Shown: piece after piece, positions 13,000 through 13,595 of the stretch
Layout: each line of letters begins with the position of its first letter
Numbering within the stretch: the stretch's first letter is position 1
DNA from: Nocardioidaceae bacterium
Lineage (GTDB): Bacteria; Actinomycetota; Actinomycetes; Propionibacteriales; Nocardioidaceae
Length of the DNA: 13,595 nt
Reading direction: 5' to 3'
Assembly (NCBI GenBank): GCA_013698435.1
Contig: JACCVA010000018.1
Coordinates: forward strand, 1 to 13,595
Notes under the pieces: generated by a model
The model's database searches: none
What the model saw: only the letters and a program-made list of their open reading frames with translations
What the model was told of the DNA's origin: nothing
Made by a program: the position numbers and the translations under genes

Positions 13000-13595
13000 T
13001 ACTTCTTCGTGGCGGACTGCTCGATCTGGAAGTTGTCGCCGCCGACCTGACCGCCGGTCTCGATCCCGACGTGCCGGCCGGCTTCGATCTCGTCGTGTGC
13101 GTCGGCATGGTGGTGCGCTTCGTCAAGCTCGGCGGTCGTCGGTTTTTGGACGTCGTCGCCGTACCAGAAGCCGAACAGCCGGGTCCGCAGCCGATCCTTG
13201 CCCTGGTTGCGCGCGGCGACCCCGCCGCTGTCCTCGGGCGCCGGCAGCGCGAGCGGCTCAAGACGCTCATGGGTCGTGAGCGCGTAGGCGTGGCTGGGGT
13301 CGACCGGCGCATGGATCTCGCTGTAGGCACCGTCGGGGGAGCGCACGATGACGCCGGTCTCATAGCCGTGCAGCAGCATCTCGCGTTCGTGCCGCTGCAA
13401 CGAGAGGCACCAGCGACGGGTGACGATGAAGGCCAACACAGGTAGCACGAACACCCCGATGCGACAGAACCAGATGATCGAGCCGATCGACAGGTTGAAC
13501 ATCGGTCCGATGATGTCGTTGCCGGCCGCCAGCCAGAGCGTGCCGTATGCCGTGATGCCCGCGACCCCGAACGCTGTCCGCGTCGGCTGGTTGCG
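12999..13595 (-). CDS. qcrB: Cytochrome bc1 complex cytochrome b subunit, C-terminal part (cut by window edge)
   Basis: The last 198 codons of QcrB are present; the N-terminal part with the heme-ligating histidines and quinol sites lies beyond the right edge. The visible part begins RNQPTRTAFGVAGITAYG, continues through two hydrophobic helices (TAYGTLWLAAGNDIIG and SIGSIIWFCRIGVFVLPVLAFIV, about residues 11-60) and the conserved RRWCLSLQRHEREMLLHGYETG. It ends in a roughly 110-residue hydrophilic tail with an acidic, His-rich patch (DEAHHHADAHDE). Such long cytoplasmic tails are typical of actinobacterial QcrB and absent from mitochondrial cytochrome b. QcrB oxidises menaquinol and passes electrons to the Rieske protein and QcrC, then to CtaC. 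A start at 13502 would be wrong because the frame is open and conserved through to the edge. The gene order facing ctaCDF agrees with mycobacteria. Confidence 0.95.
   Translation of the reverse strand, partial: RNQPTRTAFGVAGITAYGTLWLAAGNDIIGPMFNLSIGSIIWFCRIGVFVLPVLAFIVTRRWCLSLQRHEREMLLHGYETGVIVRSPDGAYSEIHAPVDPSHAYALTTHERLEPLALPAPEDSGGVAARNQGKDRLRTRLFGFWYGDDVQKPTTAELDEAHHHADAHDEIEAGRHVGIETGGQVGGDNFQIEQSATKK

Overview
The window looks like chromosomal DNA from a high-G+C actinobacterium. I infer a Nocardioidaceae-like member of the Propionibacteriales from the G+C-rich codon use, the frequent GTG starts, the actinobacterial cytochrome oxidase subunits (CtaC, CtaD and the small CtaF) and the local gene order; no marker gene here fixes the genus. 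I see no tRNA, rRNA, CRISPR array, insertion sequence or phage gene.

Left part (1-5257), all on the minus strand and read from right to left: a membrane-anchored VanW/peptidoglycan-binding-like protein, a classical short-chain dehydrogenase with a C-terminal hydrophobic tail, a 110-residue four-helix membrane protein of unknown function, a pyruvate oxidase-type thiamine diphosphate enzyme, and the start of a GNAT acetyltransferase cut by the window edge. The gaps are 16 and 22 bp, and two junctions are ATGA overlaps, so this reads as one operon. The ThDP enzyme is broken as written: a net 20-nt insertion near 1867-1892 and a 1-nt loss near 1100 put it in three frames.

Middle part (5339-8252), plus strand: glycerate 2-kinase, the A-type iron-sulfur carrier ErpA, and an adenosine-kinase-type PfkB sugar kinase. 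From memory, the same order upstream of ctaC exists in Mycobacterium tuberculosis (Rv2205c, Rv2204c, adoK, ctaC). A 14-bp tandem repeat begins in the erpA stop codon, and strong hairpin terminators follow erpA and adoK.

Right part (8519-13595): ctaC-ctaD-ctaF, joined by GTGA overlaps, encode the Cu_A subunit, the heme/Cu_B subunit and the small subunit IV of the aa3 oxidase. They are followed by a lipoprotein L,D-transpeptidase and, convergent on the minus strand, the C-terminal part of QcrB, cytochrome b of the bc1 complex. In Actinobacteria the bc1 and aa3 complexes form one supercomplex, so the window holds the oxidase half plus the edge of the bc half; ctaE, qcrC and qcrA are expected just beyond the right edge. 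ErpA may supply Fe-S clusters to the Rieske protein QcrA, which would explain its conserved place here (inference).

Most of the window is ordinary core metabolism. The parts worth a second look are the coupled SDR / four-helix protein / ThDP operon with its broken enzyme, the minisatellite after erpA, and several GTG starts sitting 6-8 nt after TAnnnT hexamers, which suggests leaderless mRNAs.
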